Below are positions 39,111 to 48,441 of a stretch of DNA of 64,000 nt, one piece after another (the first letter of the stretch is position 1; every line of letters starts with the position of its first letter). The notes beneath the pieces were generated by a model. It saw only the letters and a list, made by a program, of their open reading frames with translations. It was not told the origin of the DNA and searched no databases. The stretch is from Micromonospora zamorensis (GTDB taxonomy: Bacteria; Actinomycetota; Actinomycetes; Mycobacteriales; Micromonosporaceae). The translations under genes and the position numbers were made by a program. The stretch is from the NCBI RefSeq assembly GCF_900090275.1, contig NZ_LT607755.1, positions 372,001 to 436,000 on the forward strand. Reading direction: 5' to 3'.

Positions 39111-40307
39111 ATGAGGGTCCTGCACATCTGCGACGACCTCCCGCTCCCCGCGGTACATGGCGGACGGGTGGCGATGCGCAACGAGGTTGCGGCGATGCGG
39201 GCCGCCGGTCACGAGGTTTTTGTGCTCGGCTTCCATCACGAGGAGGACCTGACCCCCGGCACGCGGTCGGCGAACGAGGACTTCGTCAACGCCTTTGTAC
39301 CGGTCCCGCGGAGGACCCTGGTTCGCGCTACCTTGAGCAACCCCCTCCTGCCGTACCAGGTGTCCAGCCGTCTCGAGGACGACAGCAGCCTCGCCGAGGT
39401 CCGCAGCTGGAAGCCTGACCTGATCGTCAGTCACCACGAGTGGACCCTTCCGGTGGCGTTCCGGCTGAGGGAGGAGTTGGGTCCGCTGCCCGTCGTGCTG
39501 CGGGCACACAACGACGAGGTCCGGTACTTCCGGGACCTGTTGCGAGCGGCGAAGGGGGTGCGGGCGCCGTACCTGCTCGCGGAGTACGTCCGGATCCGGA
39601 AGTTTTTCCGCGCCGTCCGCGACTTCCCGATCACGAAGATCTGGTTCATGTCACCGGACGACGTCGCACCGCGTTTCGGCGGCATCCCCCATACGATCAT
39701 CCCGCCCATCATGTTCGACGTGCCGATCTCCGACGGGCTCGACCTGAACGTGCACCGGGCCCGGACCGTCACCTTCATCGGCTCTCTCGACATCCCGCAT
39801 GCCATCGAGGGCCTTCAGTGGTTCCTGGCCGAGACGTGGCCGAAGGTGCTGGCCCGGGTGCCCGACGCGACACTCACGATCGCGGGACGACGGCCGGTGG
39901 CGGAACTTATCCGGTCCGCCGCCGCCACCCCGAACGTGACGCTGGTCGTCAGTCCTGAGGACATCAACCAGTTCCTCGCCGTTAGTCGCGTCTTTGTGAA
40001 CCCCGTCTTCGCCGGTAGTGGCGTCAATCTGAAACTGGGTGACCCTATGCGGTGGGCGATCCCGGTCGTGACGACGACGGTGGGAGGACGTGGTCTCAGT
40101 GCGTTGAGCGGGGCGCTCAGTTTCGCCGACACACCGGAAGCGTTCGCAGAACGGATCGCCACGCTTCTCAGCGACGATCGTGCCTGGCGTGAAGCGAAGG
40201 ACAGCCTGGTGGCCCGCCGCGACGCGTATTCGGCGGCATCCGTGGGTGCGCTGCTGAACGCGGCGGTCGCCGAGCACGCCGCGCGCCCGAGCGTGGCGGG
40301 GGCGTAG
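39111..40307 (+). CDS. Glycosyltransferase family 4 (Glyco_trans_1_4)
   Basis: 398 residues from ATG 39111. N-terminus RVLHICDDLPLPAVHGGRVAMRNEVAAMRAAGHEV is a typical GT-B start; the C-terminal half has TFIGSLDIPHAIEGLQWFLAETWP and VNPVFAGSGVNLKLGDPMRWAIPVV, the 'SGVxxKxxEAMA' donor loop in which the usual Glu is replaced by Asp/Pro context (GDPMRW). Activity may therefore differ from the norm. Cytoplasmic. It starts five bases after the GT2 stop and one base separates it from the next gene, so co-transcription is nearly certain. Confidence 0.85.
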   Translation: MRVLHICDDLPLPAVHGGRVAMRNEVAAMRAAGHEVFVLGFHHEEDLTPGTRSANEDFVNAFVPVPRRTLVRATLSNPLLPYQVSSRLEDDSSLAEVRSWKPDLIVSHHEWTLPVAFRLREELGPLPVVLRAHNDEVRYFRDLLRAAKGVRAPYLLAEYVRIRKFFRAVRDFPITKIWFMSPDDVAPRFGGIPHTIIPPIMFDVPISDGLDLNVHRARTVTFIGSLDIPHAIEGLQWFLAETWPKVLARVPDATLTIAGRRPVAELIRSAAATPNVTLVVSPEDINQFLAVSRVFVNPVFAGSGVNLKLGDPMRWAIPVVTTTVGGRGLSALSGALSFADTPEAFAERIATLLSDDRAWREAKDSLVARRDAYSAASVGALLNAAVAEHAARPSVAGA

Positions 40308-40308
40308 C

Positions 40309-41739
40309 GTGCGTAACGGGGAGCGAAGCGGCGGCCGGTGGTTCGGACTGGGCGAACGCCGGCACGCCGTCATCACGGTGCTTGTCTGTGTGGCCGGTGT
40401 TCTCGTCGCCTTCGACGACATCGCCCCGCTCCGGGCGCTCGCGGGAACCTTCGGGGCGAGTCTCGCTTGGGTCCCGTTGCTGCTCTGCGCCCTCCTGCTG
40501 CCTCAGGACCGGGACAGCATGTGGCCGAGAGCCCTCATCGTGCTTTTCGGTACGGGCGTGATCGTCACGGCGATCACGTTTTTCGTCCTTCCCAGCGAGA
40601 GCAAAGGCGTCAATCTCTACTTCAAGGCCCTCGCTGTCGGGATCCCGATCGCGGTCTTCTTCGCCATCATGGTCGTCGCCGGGAGACTCGCGGCTTACCG
40701 GCCCTCACTGATCACACTCTTCGGCTTGGTCAGCCTCGGGACGCTCGTGCTGTTCGGCGCGTTGGACCTGCTCGGCGTCATCCCTCGCAACGACGTGTGG
40801 TTCCTGCACGGGATCGAGAATCTCAACCAGCGTGCCCGAGGGGGACGCTTCGAGGCCTCCGCCCTCGGTGCCGGAGTGCTGGTCGCGTTGGCCACGGCTA
40901 CTCTCCGGGTCCGAAACAAGGCGTGGGCGCTCGGCATCGGCGTGGTGGCCGGCGTGCTGGCGTACCTCATGCCGAGCCGGGGAACGCTGGTGGCTGGGAT
41001 GGCTTTCTGCGCGGCCATCTTCGGAGCCATTTTGCTGCATTGGTTGGTGCCCCGAGTGGGACGCTGGGCGAACGTCGCACCGGGCGGCGTACTCGTGGTC
41101 GTGACGCTACTCGGCGGATTCGGGCTGGGTGCTCTGGTCACCGCGCCCCAGTGGGCCGGCATGTCGTACTCCAGCTCGGACGCCGTGCGCTCGGTGTGGG
41201 GTGACGCCAGCATGGACGCCGCGCTGGACCATCCGGTCGGGATGGGATTCTCCGCTCCGCTGGAATGGTTGCCCAATTACGTCCGGGCTTCCATGGACCA
41301 GTTCGACGACAGCTTTTCACCCTCGGACTTCACCGAGCTGAACGATCAGCTCAACGCCGACGGCAGCTACGGCTTCTCGCCCAAGACCATGCCGAGCCTC
41401 TTGGGCGTCTATTTCGGGGCGGCCGGCGTGCTGGCGCTGATCGCCATATGGTTGGCCATCGGCCGGAGAGTCGCTGACGCCTGGCGGGCCGGGTACTTCA
41501 TGGTCGGTCCCGCGGCTCTCGCCCTTTCCGTAACAGCCGCCTCGTACTTCTCCAGCATCTACGCCTGGGAACAGGCCTTTATCCTGGGCGCGCTGCTCGG
41601 AGTACCACACATGCTCCGCAACGACGGACCCAACCTGACGCTCCCGACCGGACGGATTCCGGTTCGACACGCCCTCGGGAAGCGGTGGCTATTGGGCCCA
41701 TCGAGAGCAGGGACCCGTAGCGAGCGGGTCACGGCATGA
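40309..41739 (+). CDS. O-antigen ligase/polymerase-like membrane protein (Wzy type), second set
   Basis: 476 residues from GTG 40309. About eleven membrane helices and a large external loop (about 285-365: AGMSYSSSDAVRSVWGDASMD, LEWLPNYVRASMDQFDD), the layout of Wzy/O-antigen ligases; the helix YLMPSRGTLVAGMAF has the Ser-Arg-Gly motif of the family. It should polymerise undecaprenyl-linked repeat units on the outer face. It overlaps the flippase start by four bases. Confidence 0.72.
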   Translation: MRNGERSGGRWFGLGERRHAVITVLVCVAGVLVAFDDIAPLRALAGTFGASLAWVPLLLCALLLPQDRDSMWPRALIVLFGTGVIVTAITFFVLPSESKGVNLYFKALAVGIPIAVFFAIMVVAGRLAAYRPSLITLFGLVSLGTLVLFGALDLLGVIPRNDVWFLHGIENLNQRARGGRFEASALGAGVLVALATATLRVRNKAWALGIGVVAGVLAYLMPSRGTLVAGMAFCAAIFGAILLHWLVPRVGRWANVAPGGVLVVVTLLGGFGLGALVTAPQWAGMSYSSSDAVRSVWGDASMDAALDHPVGMGFSAPLEWLPNYVRASMDQFDDSFSPSDFTELNDQLNADGSYGFSPKTMPSLLGVYFGAAGVLALIAIWLAIGRRVADAWRAGYFMVGPAALALSVTAASYFSSIYAWEQAFILGALLGVPHMLRNDGPNLTLPTGRIPVRHALGKRWLLGPSRAGTRSERVTA

Positions 41740-43217
41740 GGCGGGCGGTCGCGTGGGCGAGCATCGGGCTGGCTAGTTCGCAACTGTCGCGGATTGTCGT
41801 CGCCCTAATGCTCGCCCGGATCCTCGGGCCGACGAAGTTCGCACCGATCGCGGCCGGTGCCGTATTCATGACGTACGTGTCACTCAGCGTCGACCTCGGC
41901 CTCGTCTCCGCCATCATCCAACGCCCGTCGCTAACCTCACGCCACCTCCGTACCGCGGCCCTGATGAGCTGGGCCTGCGGTTCCCTCTTCGCGGTCGGCA
42001 CCGTCGCGGCGTGCCTCGCCGGCCTGGCAGGCCCGCTCGGCTCGACGACGATGCTGCTCTTCTGCATGCTCAGCGTGGCGCCCCTGATCCGGTCGATCGG
42101 TCTGGTATCGCAGTCGCGCCTCTATCGGGAGCAGCGGCAGCACCTGATCGGCATGGCCGAGACCGGCGTCGCGCTCATCTCGCTCGTCTGCTGCGTGGTC
42201 GCACTCGTCCTGGGTCTTGGGGAGTTCGCGTACGTGGTGTCGGTCCTTGCCGCGGATGTGGCCCTCACCATCGCCTGGATCTGGCTGTCGGGACCGTTCC
42301 CGTGGCCGCGGTGGGATCGGGAGAGCTTCCGGGAGCTCTGGTCCTTCAGTTCCAAGAGTTTCGGCTCCGACGCCCTGGCGGTGAGTAGCAGGAACATCGA
42401 CTCCATCATCGTGGGCTGGATGGCCGGGGCCGCCCAGTTGTCGGTGTACTCGGTCGGTGTGCGGTTCCTCGTGACGCCCGTCCAGTTCCTCGGCGAGGTG
42501 ATCGTACGGGTGGCGTTGCCGGAGTTCTCGGAGCGGCATCGCGCCGGTCAGAGCCTCGGTCCGGTGCTCCTGTCACGGACCAAGTCGCTGAGCGTCGCGA
42601 TCTGGCCCACCCTGACCATGGCTTTTTTTGTGGCGCCGTGGCTTGTGCCGGTGGTGCTCGGCGAGCAGTGGGGGTCGGCCGTCCCGGTGACCCAGATCCT
42701 CTGTGTCGTCGGCGCCGCCCAGGTTTCCGTCGGTTTCGTCCGGCCGGCCATGTGGTCTGTCGGCGCCGTGAAGCCGTACTTTCTCCTGACTGTTGCGATG
42801 TTCGCCGTCAGCCTTCCGGTCTATCTGGTTGCGGCGAACTGGGGTGCGGTCGGGATCGCGACCGGGTACGCCCTGATCGCCCTGGCTCTGGCGCCGGCGA
42901 TGTCGACCGTCGGCTCGCGGACGCTCGGGCTGCGTCCGGCGCGGACCCTCGCTGCCGTCTTCTCCGGTGTTCCGGTCGCTGCCGCTGTCGCGCTGCCGGT
43001 CCTGCTGGTCGGCTTCCTGCTTCGTGACCCGGCGCAGCGAGCGTTGGTGCAGGCCGCCATCGCCGTGGCCCTGTTCCTACTCGTGATGGTTATGGCGTTC
43101 CGCCGGGGCCTGCTACATCCACGCTCGGCCGGGAGCGCCTCCGCCGAGCCGGCTGACCAGGGAGGCGGCTTTGCCGAGCCGGACTCTCCCGTCGCGGTGG
43201 CGGTGGATCATCGGTAG
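41736..43217 (+). CDS. Polysaccharide flippase (Wzx type), second set
   Basis: 493 residues from ATG 41736, overlapping the previous stop. Fourteen-helix flippase: the start SIGLASSQLSRIVVALMLARILGPTKF and SSKSFGSDALAVSSRNIDSIIVGWMAGAAQLSVYSVG match PST/MVF-type oligosaccharide exporters (lipopolysaccharide biosynthesis flippases). It should move lipid-linked repeat units across the membrane. The last 14 or so codons run over an antisense insertion-sequence fragment (43178-43273), so the original C-terminus has probably been replaced. Confidence 0.88.
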   Translation: MRRAVAWASIGLASSQLSRIVVALMLARILGPTKFAPIAAGAVFMTYVSLSVDLGLVSAIIQRPSLTSRHLRTAALMSWACGSLFAVGTVAACLAGLAGPLGSTTMLLFCMLSVAPLIRSIGLVSQSRLYREQRQHLIGMAETGVALISLVCCVVALVLGLGEFAYVVSVLAADVALTIAWIWLSGPFPWPRWDRESFRELWSFSSKSFGSDALAVSSRNIDSIIVGWMAGAAQLSVYSVGVRFLVTPVQFLGEVIVRVALPEFSERHRAGQSLGPVLLSRTKSLSVAIWPTLTMAFFVAPWLVPVVLGEQWGSAVPVTQILCVVGAAQVSVGFVRPAMWSVGAVKPYFLLTVAMFAVSLPVYLVAANWGAVGIATGYALIALALAPAMSTVGSRTLGLRPARTLAAVFSGVPVAAAVALPVLLVGFLLRDPAQRALVQAAIAVALFLLVMVMAFRRGLLHPRSAGSASAEPADQGGGFAEPDSPVAVAVDHR

Positions 43218-43273
43218 GCGGCGGCTGTTCTTGCAGCGGATCAGCAGGTCGGCCTTGGTCGCGGCCAGGGACT
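43178..43273 (-). mobile_element. IS4-type transposase fragment
   Basis: The minus-strand translation QSLAATKADLLIRCKNSRR, then LPMIHRHRDGRV, matches the 'ADLLxRxKxxxxLPVLxxLxDGS' segment of IS4-family transposases. Only about 32 codons remain and they overlap the 3' end of the flippase gene. Confidence 0.6.
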
Positions 43274-43483
43274 GTGATCAGGTCGACGACGCGGGAGGAG
43301 TGGTTGGCACTAGCCCTCACCCCTCCCGGGGTGGCAGGGCCGCAACAACTTCACCCCCGCCGCCGGCCTGACCTGCCGTTGGTCACCCGCAGCGGCACGG
43401 CTTGACCGCGTGGAAGACGACGGCCCCAATCCGGATCCGCCGGCCGAGCCAGCCGTCCTCGGCCACGGCTCCGCGCTGGCAAC

Positions 43484-43612
43484 CACCACAATGGGCCGGA
43501 TGTCGTCGCGGTGCTGCACGTGGCCACTGAGGATCAGGACGGCAAGCGTCAGCCTGCAGGCGTCGACGGCGAAATGTCCTTTCCGGCCCTTACCTTCTCC
43601 TGCGTTGTAGCC
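43484..43612 (-). mobile_element. IS5-type transposase fragment
   Basis: The minus-strand translation GYNAGEGKGRKGHFAVDACR, LTLAVLILSGHVQHRDDIRP corresponds to the 'GyDagKkxkGRKRHxxVDTLGLLLAVxVTxAsVQDRDxA' block of IS5-family DDE transposases, including the first catalytic Asp. The rest is eroded. The 618-bp gap 43218-43835 holds this and the IS4-type piece; no intact gene or inverted repeats are clear. Confidence 0.6.
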
Positions 43613-43835
43613 GCGGGTTGCCGCCCGACGGTCTCCGCGCCGCGTCATGACTGGCAATCGTCCAAGGAGGCCGATGGTTGTCGGATGCGGCCCGGTAACG
43701 TCGCTCCGACCACAAGAGCGGGGGAATGCCGTGCGACTTGACGTCACAGATGACGGCGACGTTGAGGAGCGTGGCGGCGATACAGCCTTGGGCGGAGCCG
43801 CCAGCCGACGTCCGCTGGCATGTACAGGAACCTTC

Positions 43836-44207
43836 GTGATCCGCCCGCTCGTCGTCGCCCTGGTGCTGGTCGTCTTCGTGCTGAGCAGCGCCGGCGCGCT
43901 CGACGCGACCGAGTCGGGCCTCCGGTTGCTCATTGGATCCGGACCGGTGCGTCAGACCGACCCGAAGTTCGAGGCGCTGCGGACCGCCTTTCGTCACGAA
44001 GTACCCGCAGGCACCCGCATGTTCAGTGGCCAGATTGTCCGCACGCCCGAAGACGACTGGCGGTACCAGCGCGTCATGGAACTAGCTGTTATCTACGACG
44101 TTGTCGTGGTCGACGATCGGAGCCAGGCTGACGTCGTAGTCACGGTCGTCGACGACGAGAACGCCACCGACGGTAGTGGCATCCGCCTCGTCATTGAAAG
44201 AGTGTGA
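43836..44207 (+). CDS. Small membrane-anchored protein of unknown function
   Basis: 123 residues from GTG 43836; a longer frame begins 43647 inside the IS debris and is less likely. One N-terminal membrane helix or signal anchor (IRPLVVALVLVVFVLSSAGA) is followed by a soluble outside domain rich in charged residues (YDVVVVDDRSQADVVVTVVDD). I recognise no motif. It is six bases upstream of the GT-C-type gene and likely works with it. Confidence 0.6.
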   Translation: MIRPLVVALVLVVFVLSSAGALDATESGLRLLIGSGPVRQTDPKFEALRTAFRHEVPAGTRMFSGQIVRTPEDDWRYQRVMELAVIYDVVVVDDRSQADVVVTVVDDENATDGSGIRLVIERV

Positions 44208-44213
44208 CCAGCG

Positions 44214-45602
44214 ATGGCTCCGATTGTCGCGGTGCTGCTGGTGGTGGCCGTGGGCTTTCCGCTCGCCCTTGTGCTCACCCGCAAACCCCTGCTCGCGGCG
44301 TTGATCGCACCGCTGATCGCCGCGCTCACCACCACTGCGGCGACGATCATCATGTTGCTGGTCGGCGGGCCGTTGCTGCTCTGGACCGTGGCATTGCTGC
44401 TGGGGCAGTACGCGCTCATCCCCGTCCTTCGTAAACGCGTGATCGAGCCGCTGCCGTACGGGTCACGCGCCGATGTCCTGTGGCTGGTCGGGCCCCTGCT
44501 GCCCCCGCTGCTGCTGGTGCTGGACCTGCCGATGAAGTGGGACGCGCACTCCATCTGGTGGCTGCATGCCGCGTACTTCACGAAGGGGAGCGACGTCGCC
44601 CAAGCGGCCATCGTGAACCCGCCGTACGCCTTTTCGCACACCGACTACCCACCCCTGCCCTCAGCACCGGTTGCCGCGGTGTGGGCCGTCTTTCCTGGCT
44701 ACGACTTCCATGTCGCGCAGTTCGTCTCCGCGCTCGTCACCTTTTCGTCGATCGCCATGCTCGCCTACGCCGTTCGGCGGGCCACCGGCGAGGCTCCCGT
44801 GGCAGTGTCCCGGCTGGCTGGCGTCGGTGTCGGCCTTGCCTCCTGGTCAGTCTCCGGGCAGAACGTGGCCGGCGGATACAGCGACGCATTGTGGGCGGCC
44901 GCGTTTGTCGCCGGGGCGGTGCTGTTGCTGTTCGTGGCGAACGGCCTGAGCCGTCCCGCGCTCCCGTTGCTGCTGCTGACCGTTGCCGGTCTGTCCAAGA
45001 ACGAAGGCTTTGTGATGGTCGTCGTATTGGCTGCCGTGGCGACTTTCAAGGAACGTCGCAATCTGCGTGTGGCGTGGCAGGTTTGGCTGCCCGTCGCCGC
45101 GGGGTTGTCCTGGAGCGTGATCGCCCGGTTCCTCGGTGCCCAATCCGATCTCCTTGCCGGCGGTCAGTTCCGCCAACTGCTGGCCGGGGATCCGGTGATG
45201 CTCGATCGGTTCCCGCAGATTTTGATCGCGATGGCGCGCGTCAGCGGTGCCGCCGTCGCACTCGCGCTCGGGGTAGCGCTGCTCGGTGCGCTCTTCCTCC
45301 GGCCGACACGCCGCGAGTTGGGAATCGGCTCCGACCTCTGGCTGTGGGCCGTCAATGTCGCGTACGCAGCCAGCCTGGTCCTGACGTATCTCGTAACCCC
45401 CTACGACCTCTCCTGGCATCTTGGATCCTCGGTCGACCGGGTCAGCCTGCCACTCATCCTCATGGCGTGTGTGAGCGCCGCCTGCTGGGGCGTGAGCACC
45501 GTCCGGCGCCGTGTCGAAACGTCCGTCAGCGCGGTGGACGCTTCCCACGCTGCTCACCATCTCGCTTCCGCCAAGGCCGGAGGCGCATTTCACCAATCGT
45601 GA
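44214..45602 (+). CDS. Multi-pass membrane glycosyltransferase-like protein (GT-C type)
   Basis: 462 residues from ATG 44214. Ten to twelve helices; the first outer loop has LDLPMKWDAHSIWWLHAAYF, the Asp-rich loop expected of GT-C (ArnT/PMT-like) enzymes that use polyprenyl-phosphate sugars, and FSHTDYPPLPSAPVAAVW contains a YPPL motif frequent in this group. SWSVSGQNVAGGYSDALWA and LSKNEGFVM match related actinobacterial proteins. It would add a sugar outside the membrane; donor and acceptor unknown. It lies between IS scraps on both sides. Confidence 0.7.
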   Translation: MAPIVAVLLVVAVGFPLALVLTRKPLLAALIAPLIAALTTTAATIIMLLVGGPLLLWTVALLLGQYALIPVLRKRVIEPLPYGSRADVLWLVGPLLPPLLLVLDLPMKWDAHSIWWLHAAYFTKGSDVAQAAIVNPPYAFSHTDYPPLPSAPVAAVWAVFPGYDFHVAQFVSALVTFSSIAMLAYAVRRATGEAPVAVSRLAGVGVGLASWSVSGQNVAGGYSDALWAAAFVAGAVLLLFVANGLSRPALPLLLLTVAGLSKNEGFVMVVVLAAVATFKERRNLRVAWQVWLPVAAGLSWSVIARFLGAQSDLLAGGQFRQLLAGDPVMLDRFPQILIAMARVSGAAVALALGVALLGALFLRPTRRELGIGSDLWLWAVNVAYAASLVLTYLVTPYDLSWHLGSSVDRVSLPLILMACVSAACWGVSTVRRRVETSVSAVDASHAAHHLASAKAGGAFHQS

Positions 45603-45708
45603 CGACCGACCTGGCTCACGGTTGGCTGATTCTGGGGTCTGCGGGGCTGTGACCTTAAGTGTTGTGGCGGGAGATACGCACTAGACGGGTCGAGCTACCG
45701 TGGCGGCT

Positions 45709-45790
45709 GTGGCGTACGTGCGGACGGTGAAGACGGCGTCCGAGGCGCGGGGGCACCGTCCTGCCAGCCTCCGCATCATCGACTACATTT
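45709..45790 (+). mobile_element. Possible transposase N-terminus remnant
   Basis: GTG 45709 starts VAYVRTVKTASEARG, which resembles the 'VYVRKVKTSSGATAVQI' start of IS1634-type transposases, then stops within 30 codons. The 353-bp gap 45603-45955 holds only this and the leader of the acyltransferase gene, which is unusually AT-rich near 45780-45870. Confidence 0.35.
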
Positions 45791-45955
45791 AGCGGCCGCG
45801 CCCGGCACCATACTCGATTACTTCGATGTTGATTTCTAATGACCTTCACCAAATTGACAAGATGAGCGGTATGCCAGATTCATGCCCCACGCTTGCCGAT
45901 CCAGGCGACCTGCGCTAGCGTCCGCTCCGCGTCAGCCTGCCCTGAACGGAGAACG

Positions 45956-48091
45956 ATGGAACTAGCGCTCGCCGAAACCCGAAGAACTGAGACGAGCGCG
46001 GCACACCCACATCCGACGCAAGTCGATCGGTTCCGCCCCGACATTCAGGGGCTCCGGGCCGTCGCGGTTGGAGTGGTTGTTCTCTACCACCTGTGGCCCT
46101 ACCGCTTGAGCGGCGGCTACGTCGGCGTTGATGTTTTCTTTGTGATTTCCGGGTACTTGATAACCAGTCACCTGTGGCGTGAGGCGAAAGACCGCGGGAG
46201 GATCGCTCTGCGGTCTTTCTACGCACGCCGGGCGTTGCGACTGCTCCCAGCATCGCTCCTGGTACTTGCTTGCACAGCCGTCGCGTCTCTCCTGATCCTC
46301 CCCGACGGGCGATGGGGAAATACCTTCAAGCAGATCGTAGCGAGCGCCGCCTACGTCCAGAACTGGCAGCTCGCCCGGAATGAGACCGACTACCTGCTGC
46401 AGGATGCGGCGGACAGCCCGGTGCAACATTTCTGGTCGCTCTCAGTCGAGGAGCAGTTCTACGCCGTCTGGCCCTTGCTGATCATAGCCACGTTGTGGCT
46501 AGTCACCCGTTCTCGGGCTGGCGTTTCAGAGGTCGCTCGCCGGCGTTCGGTCATGGTGGCACTGGGTCTGCTGCTCATCGCATCCCTTGCCTATTCGGTG
46601 TACGAGACCGCAGCCGCGCCGAACCTGGCATACTTCGTCACCCCCACTCGAGTCTGGGAGTTCGCCATCGGTGCGATGTGCGCTCTGCTCGTTCTCGACG
46701 AGAATCGGTGGGTTAAGTCTCGCATCGTGCTCGGTTGGCTCGGTCTCGGCGCGATAATATTTTCCGCCTGTTTCTATACAAAGACGACATCGTTCCCGGG
46801 CCACGCCGCACTACTGCCGACCCTCGGTGCGGCAGCGGTCATTCTGGGAGCACGGCGGCCTTCACCGGTCTCCGTGTCGTGGTGGCTCGGTCGGCGTCCA
46901 GCGACAACGCTCGGCGACATCTCGTACGCCATTTATTTGTGGCATTGGCCCCTGCTCATACTGGTGCCGATCGCGATACAGCAGGATCTGTCGATGCCGC
47001 TGCGGCTGACGATCCTGGCCGCGACGATCGTCATCTCCTGGCTGACCACCCACCTGTTCGAAACCCCCATCCGGCAGAACAACTTCCTCCGCTCCAGACG
47101 ATGGCCATCACTGGCGATTGCCGCAGGAGGCGTCGCGACGATGCTGGCGGCGGCCGTGGCTGCTTGGGCGATCGTGGACGTACGGATCGACATCGCAGAG
47201 GAGAGGTTCGCGAGCGCGGTCGGTAGGCCGTGCTATGGCGCCGCGGTGTTCGATGACGGCACCTCGTGCCCCACCGTCTTCGGTGAGGGGCCGATCATGC
47301 CGGCCTCGCTTGCGGTCAAGGACCAGTCCAACCCCGAATACGAACGTTGCTCCAACTGGGTTGACACCAAGGAGATTCGTACCTGCGAGTTCGGGCAGCG
47401 AGACTCTGCGGTGAGAGTGGCCTTCGTCGGCGACTCGCATGCGCTGCAGTGGTTGGGCGCCATCGAAAATCTGGCGGGTCAAGGACGCTGGCATGCGACG
47501 ACATTCTTCAAGACGTCCTGCGCCCTCGCCGAAGGAGTGCGGGATCTCCCGAGCCATTCGATGGAGTACTGGCGAAACTGTGCCGAGTGGGGGCAGGAGG
47601 TGACGCGGCGTCTCATCGAGGATGACGGGCTCGACGCCGTAATTGTCACGGCGAACACTTTGGAATACAAGTTCCTTCCCTCCCACGACGGGCAGGACGG
47701 TCGCGAACGAGCGGATGAGGCATTCGGATCTGCCTTCAAGAAGATCACCTCCTCCGGAAAGAAAGTCGTTGTCATCCGGGATACGCCGTCTACCAATCTG
47801 GTCTCTATCCCTGAATGCGTGGGTGCGAACATGAATAATCTGCACAAGTGCGCGCTTCCGCGCGAAGCGGCGTTGCCGTACGACCAACTCGTGCAGAGCG
47901 CATTGAACGCGGGCGACCCGAACGTGCGCGTGATCGATCTCAGCGACGGGTTCTGTGACAAGACGTACTGTTATGGTGTCGCGGGCAACGTCATTGTCTA
48001 TAGAGACACGAACCACCTTACGTGGCAGTATGCCGAGACGCTCACACCGAGGCTCTGGTCCGAGTTCAACCGTGTCATTGGCGCCTCGTAA
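45956..48091 (+). CDS. Acyltransferase of the AT3-SGNH (OafA/YrhL) type
   Basis: 711 residues from ATG 45956, with GGAGA at 45948-45952. Residues about 25-410 are an acyltransferase-3 membrane domain of about ten helices: RFRPDIQGLRAVAVGVVVLYH (catalytic-type His), GYVGVDVFFVISGYLIT, FYARRALRLLPA, FWSLSVEEQFYAVWPLL. Residues about 460-711 are an external SGNH esterase domain with VAFVGDSHALQWLG (Ser nucleophile) and DTNHLTW (Asp/His). This family O-acylates surface glycans. Codon usage is visibly less GC-rich than neighbours, so horizontal origin is likely. It follows an IS scrap and precedes rml debris. Confidence 0.9.
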   Translation: MELALAETRRTETSAAHPHPTQVDRFRPDIQGLRAVAVGVVVLYHLWPYRLSGGYVGVDVFFVISGYLITSHLWREAKDRGRIALRSFYARRALRLLPASLLVLACTAVASLLILPDGRWGNTFKQIVASAAYVQNWQLARNETDYLLQDAADSPVQHFWSLSVEEQFYAVWPLLIIATLWLVTRSRAGVSEVARRRSVMVALGLLLIASLAYSVYETAAAPNLAYFVTPTRVWEFAIGAMCALLVLDENRWVKSRIVLGWLGLGAIIFSACFYTKTTSFPGHAALLPTLGAAAVILGARRPSPVSVSWWLGRRPATTLGDISYAIYLWHWPLLILVPIAIQQDLSMPLRLTILAATIVISWLTTHLFETPIRQNNFLRSRRWPSLAIAAGGVATMLAAAVAAWAIVDVRIDIAEERFASAVGRPCYGAAVFDDGTSCPTVFGEGPIMPASLAVKDQSNPEYERCSNWVDTKEIRTCEFGQRDSAVRVAFVGDSHALQWLGAIENLAGQGRWHATTFFKTSCALAEGVRDLPSHSMEYWRNCAEWGQEVTRRLIEDDGLDAVIVTANTLEYKFLPSHDGQDGRERADEAFGSAFKKITSSGKKVVVIRDTPSTNLVSIPECVGANMNNLHKCALPREAALPYDQLVQSALNAGDPNVRVIDLSDGFCDKTYCYGVAGNVIVYRDTNHLTWQYAETLTPRLWSEFNRVIGAS

Positions 48092-48128
48092 CGTTCGCTG
48101 ACACACCGGAGCCGACCTGCCGCGCGCG

Positions 48129-48342
48129 ATCCACCCGGCCAGTCGATCGCCAGTTGCGGGTCGAGAGGGTGCACGGCGTGCTCGGTTGTCGGGTTGTACG
48201 CGGTGGAGCAGAGGTAGCTCAGGGTGGCGTCGTCGGTCGCGCAGAACCCATGCCCCAGGCCTTCGCTGAGGTAGACGGCACGCCGGTCGACGTCGTCGAG
48301 TCGCACCGCCTCCCGCTGCCCGAAGGTGGGCGTGCATGTCTC
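48129..48342 (-). pseudogene. rmlC fragment (dTDP-4-dehydrorhamnose 3,5-epimerase)
   Basis: Minus-strand translation TPTFGQREAVRLDDVDRRAV, YLSEGLGHGFCATDDATLSY, LCSTAYNPTTEHAVHPLDPQ matches the middle of RmlC, with one residue missing in GHGFCALTDD. Both ends are gone. The 620-bp gap 48092-48711 is filled by this and the rmlB and rmlD pieces. Confidence 0.8.
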
Positions 48343-48441
48343 CACCGACGAGGTGTACGGATCCACGACGAGGGTTCCTGGACCGAGGCCTGGCCGCTGT
48401 CGCCGAACTCCCCGTACTCGGCGTCCAAGGCCGGCTCGGAC
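48335..48441 (+). pseudogene. rmlB fragment (dTDP-glucose 4,6-dehydratase)
   Basis: HVSTDEVYGS in one frame, then EGSWTEAWPLSPNSPYSASK, AGSD in another frame: the two motifs around the catalytic Tyr-x3-Lys of RmlB, split by a frameshift near 48358. Too short to function. Confidence 0.8.
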
